This document shows positions 9,270 to 21,949 of a DNA stretch of 64,000 bases, one piece after another. The notes beneath the pieces were generated by a model, which did not search any database, was not told the DNA's origin, and saw only the letters and a program-made list of their open reading frames with translations. Position numbers and translations under genes: made by a program. The DNA comes from Brachynemurus nebulosus (Eukaryota > Arthropoda > Insecta > Neuroptera > Myrmeleontidae), in the NCBI GenBank assembly GCA_035578155.1, contig JAPWDM010000015.1, forward strand, positions 13,519,776 through 13,583,775, written 5' to 3'. Every line of letters starts with the position of its first letter. Position 1 is the first letter of the stretch.

Positions 9270-12200
9270 TTAGCACGGCAGTATATTGTTCACACAATGA
9301 ATCTTCTCGAGTCTATTAAAATTACTTTCCCCATTAGAGACGTAGCCCCCCATAGCCAGGAGTCTTCCAAAAATGTCTCGTTCCATTTTTAGTAAAACTT
9401 TTTTATTTTTGTCTTTAGTCATGAGAACTTTAGTCGAGCATTGGGGAGCAAAATTTATGATTTTGTTACGTTTAATCGGTTTTTCAAATCTATCGGGATT
9501 CGAAGAACAGTCGGAAATAAAATCGAGCTTTTGTTGATTGCCGGCTGTTTTCACATTCAGGAGAAAATCAGTAACTTCCGGAAATGTTGCTTTACCAGTC
9601 GAAATGTTAAACAACAATTTTTTATCAGTGGCATCATCGAATGGGTCCATTTCTTCTTTGATTGCCTTAATTATACTATCGAGGCTTTCTTTGTCTTTTT
9701 TAATTTTGCTTCTCTGCAAGGAGTGAGAAGTATCATCTTTTTTTGTGAGTTTAATATCTTCGTTTATTGTTGACAGTATTTTGGTTCTCATACTGTGGCT
9801 GAGCGCCCATCGTTGACGTACAGATATTGAGTCGATGGCTAGGTTATCAGTTAATTGATTGCTAGCATCAGCGTTGATGGTCTGTTCAAGTGTCAAGTCG
9901 ACCGGCGATCGAGCAAATTTAGCGGAGGTTCTCTTGATTCCAAATGCGCCTCGACGAAATTCTTGTACCAAAGATGAGTTTTTATTATATAAGTCGATCA
10001 AATTACTCAAATACAAAAGCGCCCATCGGGTATAATTGGGCTGGTTAAGCGAAAAAAATAAATCAGTCATGTTATAGATGGAGTCCATATATAATTCCAA
10101 ATTACTGCTGCGGATGCTTCTTGAAAATCGAAAGAATAAGTTAATTAGCTCACAATACTGATAGTAGAATTGAGCAGTTTTGCCTTTTTCACTCATCAAA
10201 GTCTGGCGGCAGAACTCTTTGTACCCATTAAAAATACGACTTAATAAATCGGGTAATTCGATAACCTCGTTGATGTCGCGAGAATTTTCATTCGTTGTAC
10301 TCTGCATTTGCGTTTCTAATAAATCAGTCAACATTTCTGAAGTCATATTTATTGTGCTTAAATATTTTTCAAAGTGCAAAACTTGTAATGCAGCAGCAAG
10401 TAGCGGATACAGACGTTTACAACGATTGAAGTGCTTGCTGTCTAAAAAGCTGTTCATAGAGCCGTTGGCTAAAACTTCTGCTTGAACCAGTATTTCTACC
10501 AATCCATTGCCATCTACATATTTTCCGATTGCTTTAAAAAATGCCATCTCCATGTGAAATGCTCCTAAATTTACAAAAACTTTATCAAATTTAGGCTTTT
10601 CTTTTTCTTGGATTTTCATAGCCATTTTAGCTATCGCTAAATCATACGTGACAATTATTTGCTCCTGTTGGCATTTTTCAGCGATTTCATTGGCCATAAT
10701 AAGTGTTTCATTTACTATCACATAAGATGTCGGAGATGAATTAATTGGAGGTAAATACTCGATCTTCTGCTTTTCACTGGGATCGGTTGATATCAAACAA
10801 TTATAACCCAACCACATAGGAACAGAATCCAATTTTGATAATGACACTATCCATAACAAATCTTTATCTGTTGCTATTTCTGTAGCACCTTGACAAGCAT
10901 CAATTACGGTAGTAAACGAATCTACAGGAAGCAGCTGTAAATTTATTTTTGGTTTTGAATAGTATGGTCTGATCTCACGCGATATCTCATTAAAACGTCG
11001 TCTTTTACGTAACGGACCTTCTTCGTTGACTTCGGGTTCTGATGAAGTTGTAGTATCAAGATTATCAAAATTGTCAGCACTAGTAAATTGGTATATAATA
11101 CCAACAGTGTCGTGCATGGTATCTTTCCCGGAAGTGGTGTCGACGAAGCGGTCAAAGTTATCGAAAGCAACATGAGTACTGAGTGTATTTGTTGCTATGA
11201 TGCCTGCTGGTATTACAGCATTATTTTGGATAGACGTGTAAGTCATTTCGGTTTCAAGTTCTTCGGCTAAATTGTAACCAATTGAATGGCCATATCTATT
11301 TAGCATTGTAATTACTTGCCGAGAGTTAGTTAAAGACTTCATTGCCAGTCCAAGAGTTAAGTTTTTCGCCGGCTTACATCTTCCCTTGGTAACAGCGTAT
11401 ATTATGTCACTACATATTGATGTTATTTTTGTTGTAGTTGAGTCAGCATTTTCCTCACAAAAGTTTGGCCCATAAACGAGCTTTCGTATAAAATTAAATA
11501 GCTCCTCAGGAATTTCGCATTCTCCTTGTATGATATCATCAGCAGTTAAACGTCTAGGAAGAGGATGAGAATCAATGTTCTTAATACAACTTCTCAAATC
11601 GTATGCAACATCTTCAAATTTGTGATCTTCTTTGCTTTCCAACAATTTAGTATTATTTGCCATAATAGAGATGTCAATGTCCGTTTTGTAGATAATTTTT
11701 TGATGACGTGGTCCAGTAGATGCTTCAATAGTCACACGATCACCAAAGATTTTTTCTATTTTTTTCTGCAACATTTCAGGTCGATAATCTTTGATAAAAT
11801 CAAAATCTATTTCACAATCTCCAAACTCCAATAACAAAGCCTGGTATCTTCGAAAGAGTTGAGCGAAATACATAACTTTGTTATTGTCAATGACCTCTCC
11901 TACAATAAAAGTTTTTATCGATTCAAAAGCCAATTTGTGTATATTACGATATTGCTGGTTAATTGAATCGTTTTGTTCCTGAGTGGACCGTTTTTCTTTG
12001 GTCAAATAAAATGCGTAGCAAAACTGATGATAAGCAATAGCTTGGTTTTCAAGTTTTGACAAGATTCTTGCATCATCAGTCTTTCTAGCTATTTGTTTTA
12101 TTTTTTGAGTAACTTGGTCACTTTGAGGAAATGTGAGATTTTATTTTTTCTTCCCGACATTTTTTCTTACGTTATTGCAAAATAAGCATGTACTTATATT

Positions 12201-13132
12201 GGACGACGATGCTGTTGATGTTGACGCTCCCTAAAACAATAAAATACATTTTATAAATAGAAATTCACTGGAAAAAAATGGTTTTCAGTGTAAACAATTA
12301 ATTGATCAAGAATTCCTTTAATATTTCTCTAACTTTCATCATCTTAAACAAAAATCTGTTAATGAATTATGTATCTATATATTTTTATTTAATTTTTAAA
12401 AAATATTTTCTTCTTTTTTGTTGGCTCTAATTTAAATAAAAACCAAAATATTTTCCTACCTCATCCAAATCCGTAGGAGTGTGCAATGTGACATCAGTAT
12501 TATTTTCTTCACCCTCAATAACCGCTTTACTAGAATGGATACTAGAATCTAGACATTCTGTGCCATCATCAGCTATTGAAGTATTGACATGTTCCTAGAA
12601 GCAATTTTTTATATTTAATGTTAATCTTTGAAATTTCATTGTTATAAAAAGCTTTGTTTACATCAATAATATTTTTTTTGTCTTATTTTCTTCGGAAAAA
12701 TTTAAAAAAATAATAAAAACGTAAAAAGGTAGAAATTGAAAAACAAAAAAAAAAAAACAGGCTAGAGGTCCTTTAGAAAAATTATTTTTCAAATATTTTG
12801 TTTGATAACAACGAATTCAACGAACATTAAAATTGTGCTATTTCGAATATATATTATATAATAATTGAAAGAATCATACTTACTGAATACTCTGTAAGAA
12901 AAATTTTATAGTCTTCACGGTATTTACTTCGTAAAGCAGTTACTTTTTTGTAACACGTGGTACGGTAACCAACAAAATCGAGTGCTGCTTTAGTTAGTTC
13001 AACTTCCTGATACTTAAAGTTTTTTTTTTTTTTTTTTTTTACGAAAAGCTAGCTTTAACGAACAATTTTTAAAAGTTTCATCTGTAAAATCAAAGAATCG
13101 TCCAAGCCACACAAAAAACACTTTTTAGCCAT
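9270..13132 (-). pseudogene. Three-exon gene for a ~1100-aa protein of unknown function, two lesions
   Basis: Exon 1 (13132-12884) starts MAKKCFLCGLDD and carries Cys residues plus GYRTTCYKKVTAL, ending at GTAAGT. Exon 2 (12594-12460) encodes an acidic Ser/Thr-rich linker. Exon 3 (12230-9270) starts with a Cys pair (TCLFCNNVRKN) and has 986 codons. All junctions are phase 0 with canonical GT/AG. Exon 3 includes SRQVITMLNRYGHSIGYNL, a THVAFDNFDRFVD-type segment and a Lys-rich C-terminus. I know this layout only as a multi-copy family in invertebrate genomes, with no assigned activity. Lesions: a one-base shift after codon ~12 of exon 1, a long A-run in that exon, and an in-frame TAA at 12143-12141. 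The 930 codons beyond the stop are otherwise open, so inactivation looks recent. Confidence 0.75.
13019..13040. repeat. Poly(T) run of about 22
   Basis: A homopolymer inside exon 1 of the minus-strand gene. It encodes a Lys run and is a likely source of length variation. Confidence 0.8.
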
Positions 13133-14505
13133 TTTTTATCACAACGATACAGAACAACACGTATTTTCGACGCGATATAATATCATAAGTCATTAGCGAC
13201 TCCAAAATAACATGTACTGTTTACAATATGGAGGGTAGAAGGGGTACCTCTACTCTCCATATAGTTTACATACCGGGCATGCGCACTTTCTTATATTCGC
13301 GATCCTTACAGACCCAACAGCAATGTTCGGTCCTTTATTATCACACGGTATACTTACCTCGGATCTCTCTGTCACTCATTTCCGGACGCGTTGAAATTGA
13401 AATCTTTAAAATTTGTATACCCCTATTAGGACCGAATTTTTTGCAGTCTACCCTATATCATCGTATTCAGAGTAAAACAGCGCTTATGCTGATATAAATT
13501 TTTTTCTATTATCAAATCTAGTAAAAGTAACTAGTATTGACATACCTGTTTATACCTGTCTACCCAGTAGTTCGTCCAGGTAAATAATAGTCTACCCTAC
13601 GTCTGCACATTCTATATGTTCTATACTTTAAGTCCAGTATAAAATTTTATTATTGTCTTCATCATGCAACATTTTATGAAAAATCATTTTTTAAAAAATA
13701 ATTAAAAATATTCTGTCCAGGATTTTTGTTGTCTACCCATTTTTAATATATTTTCTAATATACGAAATTTATTATAAAATAAGTTTGATTCTCTTATCAA
13801 CCCGATGAATGTCGATTTAGATTCGGATCTTAGACTAGTAGTTCAATCATAAATTATCATACGTTTACTGCAGAAAGGGAACAAGTCAAGGACTTGTTCC
13901 CTTTCTGCAGTAAACAATTTAATATTAAATAAATTTATAAGAATAATTTTTCTTTCTTATCATGCTTAATAGTTAATAGTAATAGAATAGTAATAGGATT
14001 TATTTCTAACACTATCAATAGATGTCTAATAATAATAACAATAATAAAAATATAAACATTACACACATTCAATCGATTTTTCTTAAGACAAGTATTTATT
14101 TACTTAATTTGATTAATTAATTATTTTTATTAATTTTTTTTATATAGTTAATATAATTATATATCCCGATATAATAATTTAATAACGTTGCTTGCATTAC
14201 GCATACACATTGGTGAGCTTTAATCGAGTATTGTTGAATTTATGCTTTAAATATTTTTAAGTGCCTTAGTTATTATTATTTTTAGTGCCTTAATTATTAT
14301 GTAAAATTCCAAAATTGATTCTGGTCTACATTCCTGCTGACAAAATAGGCTTTAACGTCTTGGCCAGTAACATTTTAACATCCTGGCTGGTAACCATAGC
14401 TGCAACAACGGAAGCAGACCGAGTGTAATACCGTTTTAAGAAGTTTTATGGCTCTTTTTGTTATTTATATTTTATGGCTCTTTTTGTTATTTATATTTAT
14501 ATTTA
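13133..14505. other. Non-coding region with palindromes
   Basis: No supported gene. It holds an imperfect palindrome at 13226-13262 (arms ATATGGAG...CTCCATAT around GGTACC), repeated 'gtctaccc' phrases between 13440 and 13740, and the perfect palindrome at 13863-13915. Confidence 0.5.
13863..13915. repeat. Perfect palindrome, 25-bp arms
   Basis: Arms 13863-13887 and 13891-13915 (GTTTACTGCAGAAAGGGAAC and its complement) are separated by 3 bp. The same arm sequence bounds a 219-bp segment at 14808-15026, so this looks like the two ends of one element joined with nothing between. Confidence 0.9.
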
Positions 14506-14512
14506 TATTTTG

Positions 14513-14658
<146 letters not shown>

Positions 14659-14807
14659 TTTGGTGAATATTATTTTCGGTTTCTAGGGACCTCAAAACAA
14701 ATTTCTGCCATGGTCCCGGGTTCAAGTCGCGTCATGACAGTGGCTGTAATAGCGAGCTTCCATTCTGGAAATTCGCTAAAAGCGTTTTTTTATTAAATAT
14801 AAATTTT

Positions 14808-15026
14808 GTTTACTGCAGAAAGGGAACAAGTCCAAAAACAAAACAGTTTTTTTTTTAAATAACTATGCATAAAAAAAATTAAATCTTTTACAAAAGGTTA
14901 ATCAGCTAATCACTAACAATATTTAAAAAATAAAATTTCATTAGTTTGTAAGAAGGGTTCCAAGTAAAACGTTTTTTTCATCTCCTGTAAAATTTTATTT
15001 TATGGACTTGTTACCTTTCTGCAGTT
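14808..15026. mobile_element. Short TIR element (~219 bp)
   Basis: Left end GTTTACTGCAGAAAGGGAAC (through AAGTCC at 14834) and right end GGACTTGTTACCTTTCTGCA (15004-15025) are inverted. The interior is AT-rich and non-coding. The family is not identified. Confidence 0.6.
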
Positions 15027-16105
15027 GGCAGTTCATTTATGTAGTTTCTTTGGGTCTAACGTGATGTCACATTAACAAAAAATTGTAGCTGCTATGTTGA
15101 GTGCATTCAGTTTAAATTTTTGGCGTTCATATCCAATTATACAGGAAAGTTTCTTATATAAAGAGGATGCACAAAACAACCAAATTATACAGATTTTGTA
15201 TCCAATTATACAATCTGACAGCCGGTACGTTTGTGGTACGTTTGTAAAATGGTACGTTTTGTAAAATATCGATGTCACAAAATTATTTGGTTCAACAGAT
15301 AACACAGGTGAACAACGTATAAATAAAGAAAAGGATGAAGTGTAATGATAGTAAAAGAGTCGACAGTAACCGGTAAATAGTAGTAGAATAATAGAGAATA
15401 AAAAGTCAGTTTAGTGGCGATTGGTGTAACTGGTGTGTTTATGGGCACGTTATCGCTAACTCTTGTACACCACTCTCTTTGTTACAAATGAAACAGAATT
15501 TATAAAAATTCGATATAATCTTACATAAATTCTGGTTTGGAATAAATGGGCTTAATTTGTTTCACTGATTGTTTTTAAATAATGAAAACTCAAATTATTT
15601 TAAAAAAATGATTTATTTGATTTTAAATATTTTTAAAATTTAAGATTTAATTGTTACAAATTTTAGCAATTTATTGTTGCAAATAAAACTTTGAATTCCA
15701 TCTAATTATATAAAAATGAAAATTGATTACTTGAAATCTAAAATGGAATTGACTGTTTGAAATCTAGAATGGAATTACCAAAATCTTTAATTTGCCTTAT
15801 AATATAAACCGCTTGGTTTTCGATCTTAGAATCACGCCACATCATATTAGCCAATCAAAAACTTTTACGTTTTATTTAAATAAATGGTATTATACCATGA
15901 TTAGGGCCTCTCAAAAAATATGTCGTCTACATTTTAATTTAAAATTTTATGTAAACAGCACGTGTGTTGAGATATATATGAAATAATAATCATATTAAAT
16001 AGTAAAATAAAATAATGTAACAAGATTTTGTGTTGTCAGCATATCAATATATCCAAATGATTTGTTCGCAAAGAATAAAATTTATATATTTTAAAATACA
16101 TATGA
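15027..16105. other. Non-coding AT-rich region
   Basis: No convincing gene. Short repeats such as CCAATTATACA (near 15131 and 15191) and tandem GGTACGTTTGTA(AAATGGTACGTTTTGTAAAA) near 15222-15265 are visible. Confidence 0.4.
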
Positions 16106-16133
16106 AGGGCTGAGAAATATAGTGGTGTAAGTC
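16106..16133 (+). repeat. Left TIR of the DUF7869 transposon
   Basis: 28 bp, identical to the reverse complement of 29264-29291. Confidence 0.9.
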
Positions 16134-16372
16134 AATTTTTTGCAGTTTTGAAATGTCCAGCTGTCTGTCATCTAAAATAAACAATCTGTTACGACGCACA
16201 GTGTTGTAATTGAAACTTGGATGTTTAGCCGCTAAGTAATAGCACCTAGTTGGAGCACTCAACAAAACTTCAAATGTCCTGCGAATCATAATGAAGTAAG
16301 TCTAACTGACACTACTATGTTCCTAAACTTCTATCAGGAATCAGACAAGCTACACACTATCACCATGGATAG

Positions 16373-16913
16373 TGTAGCGAGTAAACATCAACTATGGTTT
16401 TTATGCAACCAACTCTACACATGCGTATTACCTTTTATATAACTTTGTTGGAAGTGAGAATTAACGACATCTGTATGCCATTATCAATAATAACAGTCGT
16501 TAATAGTTTAGACTCACACACAACGACGGCGATGGTTGAGACTAAAGACGTCGTTGTGGGTGAGGGGAGAGTAAGGTAATCGTATGTTGATTATATACTA
16601 ATGTTCATGGGGGAGAGAACTCAATTAGGGTTTGGGGTTGTAAAGAGGATGAAGTACCTCTTATACAACAATTAAGCTGTGGGGCCTTAATTCGTTTCAT
16701 TAAATAATTTAATTGTTGTCATCACCACAGCAGATTTTAATAAATAATTTTATTATTGTTGAAGTGTTTGTTTTTAATACTTTTCCTTATTTCAACATGA
16801 ACAGTTACATAATACAGGGATACAGTATAACATAACGGATTTATTACATATCGAACCCACGTACAAATATCGAACCGATTCCTAACAATCGACGTCCACC
16901 CGAATCCGTTAGA
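16373..16913 (+). repeat. 5' LTR
   Basis: 541 bp. Differences from the 3' LTR cluster at CpG sites near its end (ATCGACGTCC against ATACACGTCC). The 61-codon ORF seen in both LTRs is incidental. Confidence 0.9.
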
Positions 16914-17079
16914 GATGGCATTCGGAACGGGAGAAAGTCGTAGGAAGTAATCTACGCAAGTGAAAATTTAACATTTTCTAACAATTTACCGGTTTAAACA
17001 TAAACTATTAAAATATAACTCAGTTATCTAAATATAAAGTGCAAATAGTGACATTGCGAACTATCAATATCTGCCTATA

Positions 17080-18670
17080 ATGGAATTGACTTCAGCAACA
17101 ATGAGCGGCATTAGTTTCCGTAGCGACAGTGTTATGTCTTCCACACCTTTTGGCAACGGAGCCGACGACGTTAACGGCAGCCCAGTCAAAGACATCGAAC
17201 GACCTCAAGTGATCAACGCGTCAGCCGATCTTGGATTCCTGGACGCTGGTAACAACTACAATCAACCCAACGCGGCGAGCATTGCTTTTCCAGAAATTAG
17301 TAAAGAATTTGAAGGTACTCTTATATCATTACTTAAGGATTTGTCCGCTAAAATTGACAAACATTTTCATGATATTAACGTTAGTCTGGATGTTACAATA
17401 GAGAATATCTCTAAAAATTTAACAAAAGATTCAAGTACTGTTAAATCCGATTTTAATGATAAAATTAGTACTATATATAATAGTTGTAAAAATAACCTTA
17501 ATGACATCAATCTTGATAGTGACAAACTGATCAAGGTAACAGATCAATTAGCAACTAATAAATGTGATGAATTTGACCCTAGAAATTTTGTACAAAACCA
17601 TAAATTGGTCAACAGTCAATTATTATCAGTTAATGGAAAATTCAAAAATGCTAAATTTAGCAAATTAAATTCAAACATTTCACTACTAAATAGATCTGTG
17701 TTAACAATTACCGCTAAATCTGAAACAGTAATAAATGGTCTAAGTAATAATAACAGACACCAAGATATTACTATTTTACGTAATGTTTCCCTTCATAATA
17801 TATCATCATTAATACACGAACCATTGTACACAAGAATGCTCAACAATAATTCACTTGGTTTTCACCCTGTGAGGGACACTAAACCGCAAGCCTTATATCA
17901 CGTTAACAGCGGAAGTAAAACAAGAATAGATAGAATTAGTAGTTGTAACAAAAATAGTTTCCCACGCATCAATGATGAAGTTAGTAGCCTTTGTCCGTTA
18001 ATTAATTGGTCGATTAGTGTTGTTAGGAAACAAATTTTTCAAAATAAAATAGTAATCAGATTTTACATCAGAATTTCGATTAAAGAACGATTTTTTGTAG
18101 TGCATTTAATTCTCGGGTTCAAAATAACGATATGTTCGAATCCGGAAATGAGTAACGTTAGTCATATTAAAATTTTTATTATACATTTTTTTTTCTTTAA
18201 TTTATCGTGTACCGGTCGATTACAGATTATTGAACGAGCAGGAAATTTCTTTGAACAATTCCGCTAATCTCTCATTTAATAAGTCAGATAATCTTAGTAT
18301 CAGTCGTTTGTTTACCACCAATTTCAACAAATTTATACGCAATAACCAGAGCGGTCTCGAACGACGTTCTATGGACCGAATTGCCGACAGTATTGCTTTA
18401 GTTAAGGGACCAACTAGGACACATTTGGATCATGTCTGCAATAACTTTATTAGTAATAATTACAATAACTGCAGTCACAGTAACGCAGTAGCGGAACTTC
18501 TCAAATCAGTTCCATTAAATGACCATACTACGGGATACGAACCGACATACACCGAGTTTCATATTACCGGCAAGTTTGGGCCGACTTTCAACCTAATTTG
18601 TAATAAAAATCGGCCACGAATCGTGGGCAGGTTTCTAGCCAATTCGGATTTGCACGGACCACCTTTATAA
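17080..18670 (+). pseudogene. Gag-like ORF(s) of the LTR element
   Basis: The ATG at 17080 opens 395 codons, Ser/Asn/Asp-rich with LLKDLSAKIDKHF and other amphipathic segments resembling a coiled coil. From ~18010 the reading becomes hydrophobic and low-complexity, suggesting the true frame is lost. A second frame, 18230-18670, continues with Asn-rich sequence, RTHLDHVCNNF and a C-terminal FNLICNKNRPRIVGRFLAN. No zinc knuckle is seen. It is called gag-like only by position after the 5' LTR and composition. Confidence 0.45.
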
Positions 18671-21408
18671 TCGGTCAAATTCCTGGAAACCCTAAACATT
18701 CATCAAAACTAATTAAAGGGTTTCCAGTCCTCTTCATTGGCCCTTAACGGCCAATGTTATCATTTTTCCCAAATTATTGACTTTATACCCGGATATGACC
18801 TATAACAACCTATTATACGTATTACTAATACTATTTAGAGTTCTACTGTACATGGCTTAGACTTAATATTTTTTTCGATATATGACAATAATAACTGTTT
18901 TGACTCTTATTTTATACACTTATTTAGGCCATTTGGGAGCAGTAATCTCGAACATTTTCCTTTTTACCTTATAACCACCGTGGTATTATTCTAATAGGTT
19001 TTAACTTAAAATAATAAACGAAATCTATTAGTTTGTTGTTTAATACCCAAAAGTAATAAACCTACATACATAATATCCATTTAATATTTACAACATTCCA
19101 TTACTTCATTTATGGCTCGTACTGTAAGTATTTTAAAGAGGTATCCATAAATATAAAAAAAAAAAATAATAAAATAAATTATAAACGAATTTCCGTAATA
19201 CATTTTACACGATTGATCAGCTGAATATTTTTGTAAAATAATACTGACAACAATTCTAATATGCGTTTGTATTTGTATAATCTGTATTGTACATCTAAAT
19301 ATATATAAAGAAAATGTAATAATAACAACCGTTTACTAATAGCAATATGCCAATATATTCTATTTCATTTTTTGGAGTTTAGGTTAACTGCCGATAATAG
19401 GGGTTAAACCGCGTTGATATGATAGGAAGTTCGCTGATGTTATATGCCCGTAAGGAGGGTAAATCGATATTTTATTATGAAAGGAGTTATATATATTGTT
19501 ATATTTTATTAACCAAAAGAGGTTTTGATGTTGAATAAAAGAAAAATTTTGTGATTACGAATACGATATTTTGGCATTTAGCATTGGTAACGGCAGTTTT
19601 ATTGTGTAAGATCATTATATATATAAAAAAAAAAAAAAAGGGAATTAAAAGAGGAAGAAGTAAATAGAAAAGATTGACTAAGATTAGGTTGCTAATGTAC
19701 AAAAATATAGAATTGTTGTTTCAAAACAAATTTAATGTTTGCTAGTTTGCAAATGGTATAAATATTTTTCTACACTAACTTACTTATTATGAAATGTATT
19801 ACACATTTAATGCGTTTACCACTAAACCAACTATCGATCACATATGAATGTGAATATGTTGTATTACAGGTTTCAAATCAGTTCACTTTGGTCAATAAAC
19901 CATTTTATTTAATCCATTAATAAATTTAAAGTTTTTCATACTTTCCTTTTGATCGTCGAGTCTAGTTTGATTGTATTGTTCCCAAAGTATTTACATTATT
20001 CTGACTTATGTTCACTAAAAAATTTTTACGAGTTACTATACTCTTGACTAGCGTTAATATTCTCAAATTGAACGATATAATGCATTATTGAATTGAATCG
20101 TTCACCGAACGGTGTCATTAACCAACTTAAATATATATTTTTCTTTCAAGAGAAAAATAATATTAATAGTACATTCATGACAACTAGCTGTCTCATTAGC
20201 AAAGAAAATTTAAATTAAATGTATGGGACGATTATGCCTTAAATTTAGAATTTTATTAATTAATAATTGCTGAAAATGTTATTCATGCTAAAATAAAAAT
20301 TAAAAAATATTTTTTACGTTGTAAAAGCAAATAAGTACAGATCTCATATTTTATTTCAGTTACTTAAATCCAAAATTTAGTTTAAAAATTATCAATCGCA
20401 TATGGTGGAATATATCGCGTAAGAGCGGACCCCATTATATATGTATATATCAGTATCACACCATTGCTGCCTTTGTTCTTCACCCTCGTTGTTTACATTA
20501 GACGATGCACCCTTGCTTTTGTACAATAGATGACGAGTTTGCCTATTGTACGATTCTGAACATCGCGTGTTTTGACTTCAGGTAACCCTAATTTTTAAGT
20601 CACGTAACTAGCGATTGGACAATAGATTTATTTAGAAGGGTCATTGTTCATTTTGTTAGGGGAATGATTTCTAAGTAACCGATAATGGCGGATAACGGAA
20701 GTTCTAGTTTTCAATAGACTCGCATGTGTTTAGTAACAAACTTTTTAGCTGTTTTAAAAGGGGATCCTTGAATTCCTTTGCTTGAAACAACCAATGATTG
20801 GACAGAACTCCATCATACGATCCGTAACACGCGGACTAACTTTCACTTTTGGAACATCTGTGCTTATTTGGCTTACTAGTTACAATGTATTGTACTGTTT
20901 TATTTCAAAAGTCTATAGTAAATGGGTAGTAACAAAGGATAACCGTATAATTTACCCTAATAAAAATTTTTTACCATATATGGCATTGGTTATTATTATT
21001 ATAAGAAGAATAAATAACAACGAATACATTCGAGTTTTTATTCAATCATTTTTGTATTATAAGAATATTGTTTTTTAAATGAAATTGTACAAAGTATTTA
21101 GCGAAGTTTTGTATAAAAATTTTTTTCCGATTTCATACTTGATCTATTTGTACGATGAATTGTATAATTCTTTTAACATTTTTTTTTGTGTGTTTTGCTC
21201 AATTACAATTTGAGTTATTTAATTTTTTTTTTTCAAATTGTAATAACTTTAATATAATACATTATATTCTTATTTGTAAGCTAATATTGTAATTTCACTG
21301 TTAATTTTTTTCGTCCCACAGCTCTTATTTTTTGAAAATTTTGTAACAAAATTTTTTTTTTTCTTTCTTCTCTCTCCCCCCCAATAGCCGACTTTTATGG
21401 CGGGCATA
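18671..21408. other. Non-coding interior of the LTR element
   Basis: 2.7 kb without a supportable protein. Includes hairpins near 18681-18727 (GGAAACCC..GGGTTTCC) and a palindrome CATTGGCCCTTAACGGCCAATG-like at 18736-18757. A polypyrimidine run (21346-21382) precedes the 3' LTR; no clear polypurine tract was found. Confidence 0.5.
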
Positions 21409-21949
21409 TGTAGCGAGTAAACATCAACTATGGTTTTTATGCAACCAACTCTACACATGCGTATTACCTTTTATATAACTTTGTTGGAAGTGAGAATTAA
21501 CGACATCTGTATGCCATTATCAATAATAACAGTCGTTAATAGTTTAGACTCACACACAACGACGGCGATGGTTGAAACTAAAGACGTCGTTGTGGGTGAG
21601 GGGAGAGTAAGGTAATATTATGTTGATTATATACTAATGTTCATGGGGGAGAGAACTCAATTAGGGTTTGGGGTTGTAAAGAGGATGAAGTACCTCTTAT
21701 ACGACAATTAAGCTGTGGGGCCTTAATTCGTTTCATTAAATAATTTAATTGTTGTCATCACCACAGCAGATTTTAATAAATAATTTTATTATTGTTGAAG
21801 TGTTTGTTTTTAATACTTTTCCTTATTTCAACATGAACAGTTACATAATACAGGGATACAGTATAACATAACGGATTTATTACATATCGAACCCACGTAC
21901 AAATATCTAACCGATTCATAACAATACACGTCCACCCGAATCCGTTAGA
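21409..21949 (+). repeat. 3' LTR
   Basis: 541 bp, near-identical to the 5' LTR, followed directly by the ATAG duplication. Confidence 0.9.

Larger units (their letters stand above)
16373..21949 (+). mobile_element. LTR retrotransposon, 5.58 kb, ATAG target duplication
   Basis: Two 541-bp LTRs (16373-16913 and 21409-21949) start TGTAGCGAG and end CCGTTAGA, differ at only about eight positions by eye, and are flanked by ATAG at 16369-16372 and 21950-21953. Insertion is therefore recent and bounded exactly. Just inside the 5' LTR, TGGCATTCGGAACGGGAG could be a primer-binding site because it starts with TGG. The interior has a gag-like region but no reverse transcriptase, protease or integrase that I can see, so it is non-autonomous. 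The superfamily is undecided. Confidence 0.9.

Noticed and set aside
16394..16579. 61-codon ORF repeated exactly at 21430-21615
   Set aside because: It lies within the two LTRs, so the duplication is explained by the LTR itself; no sign of a real protein.
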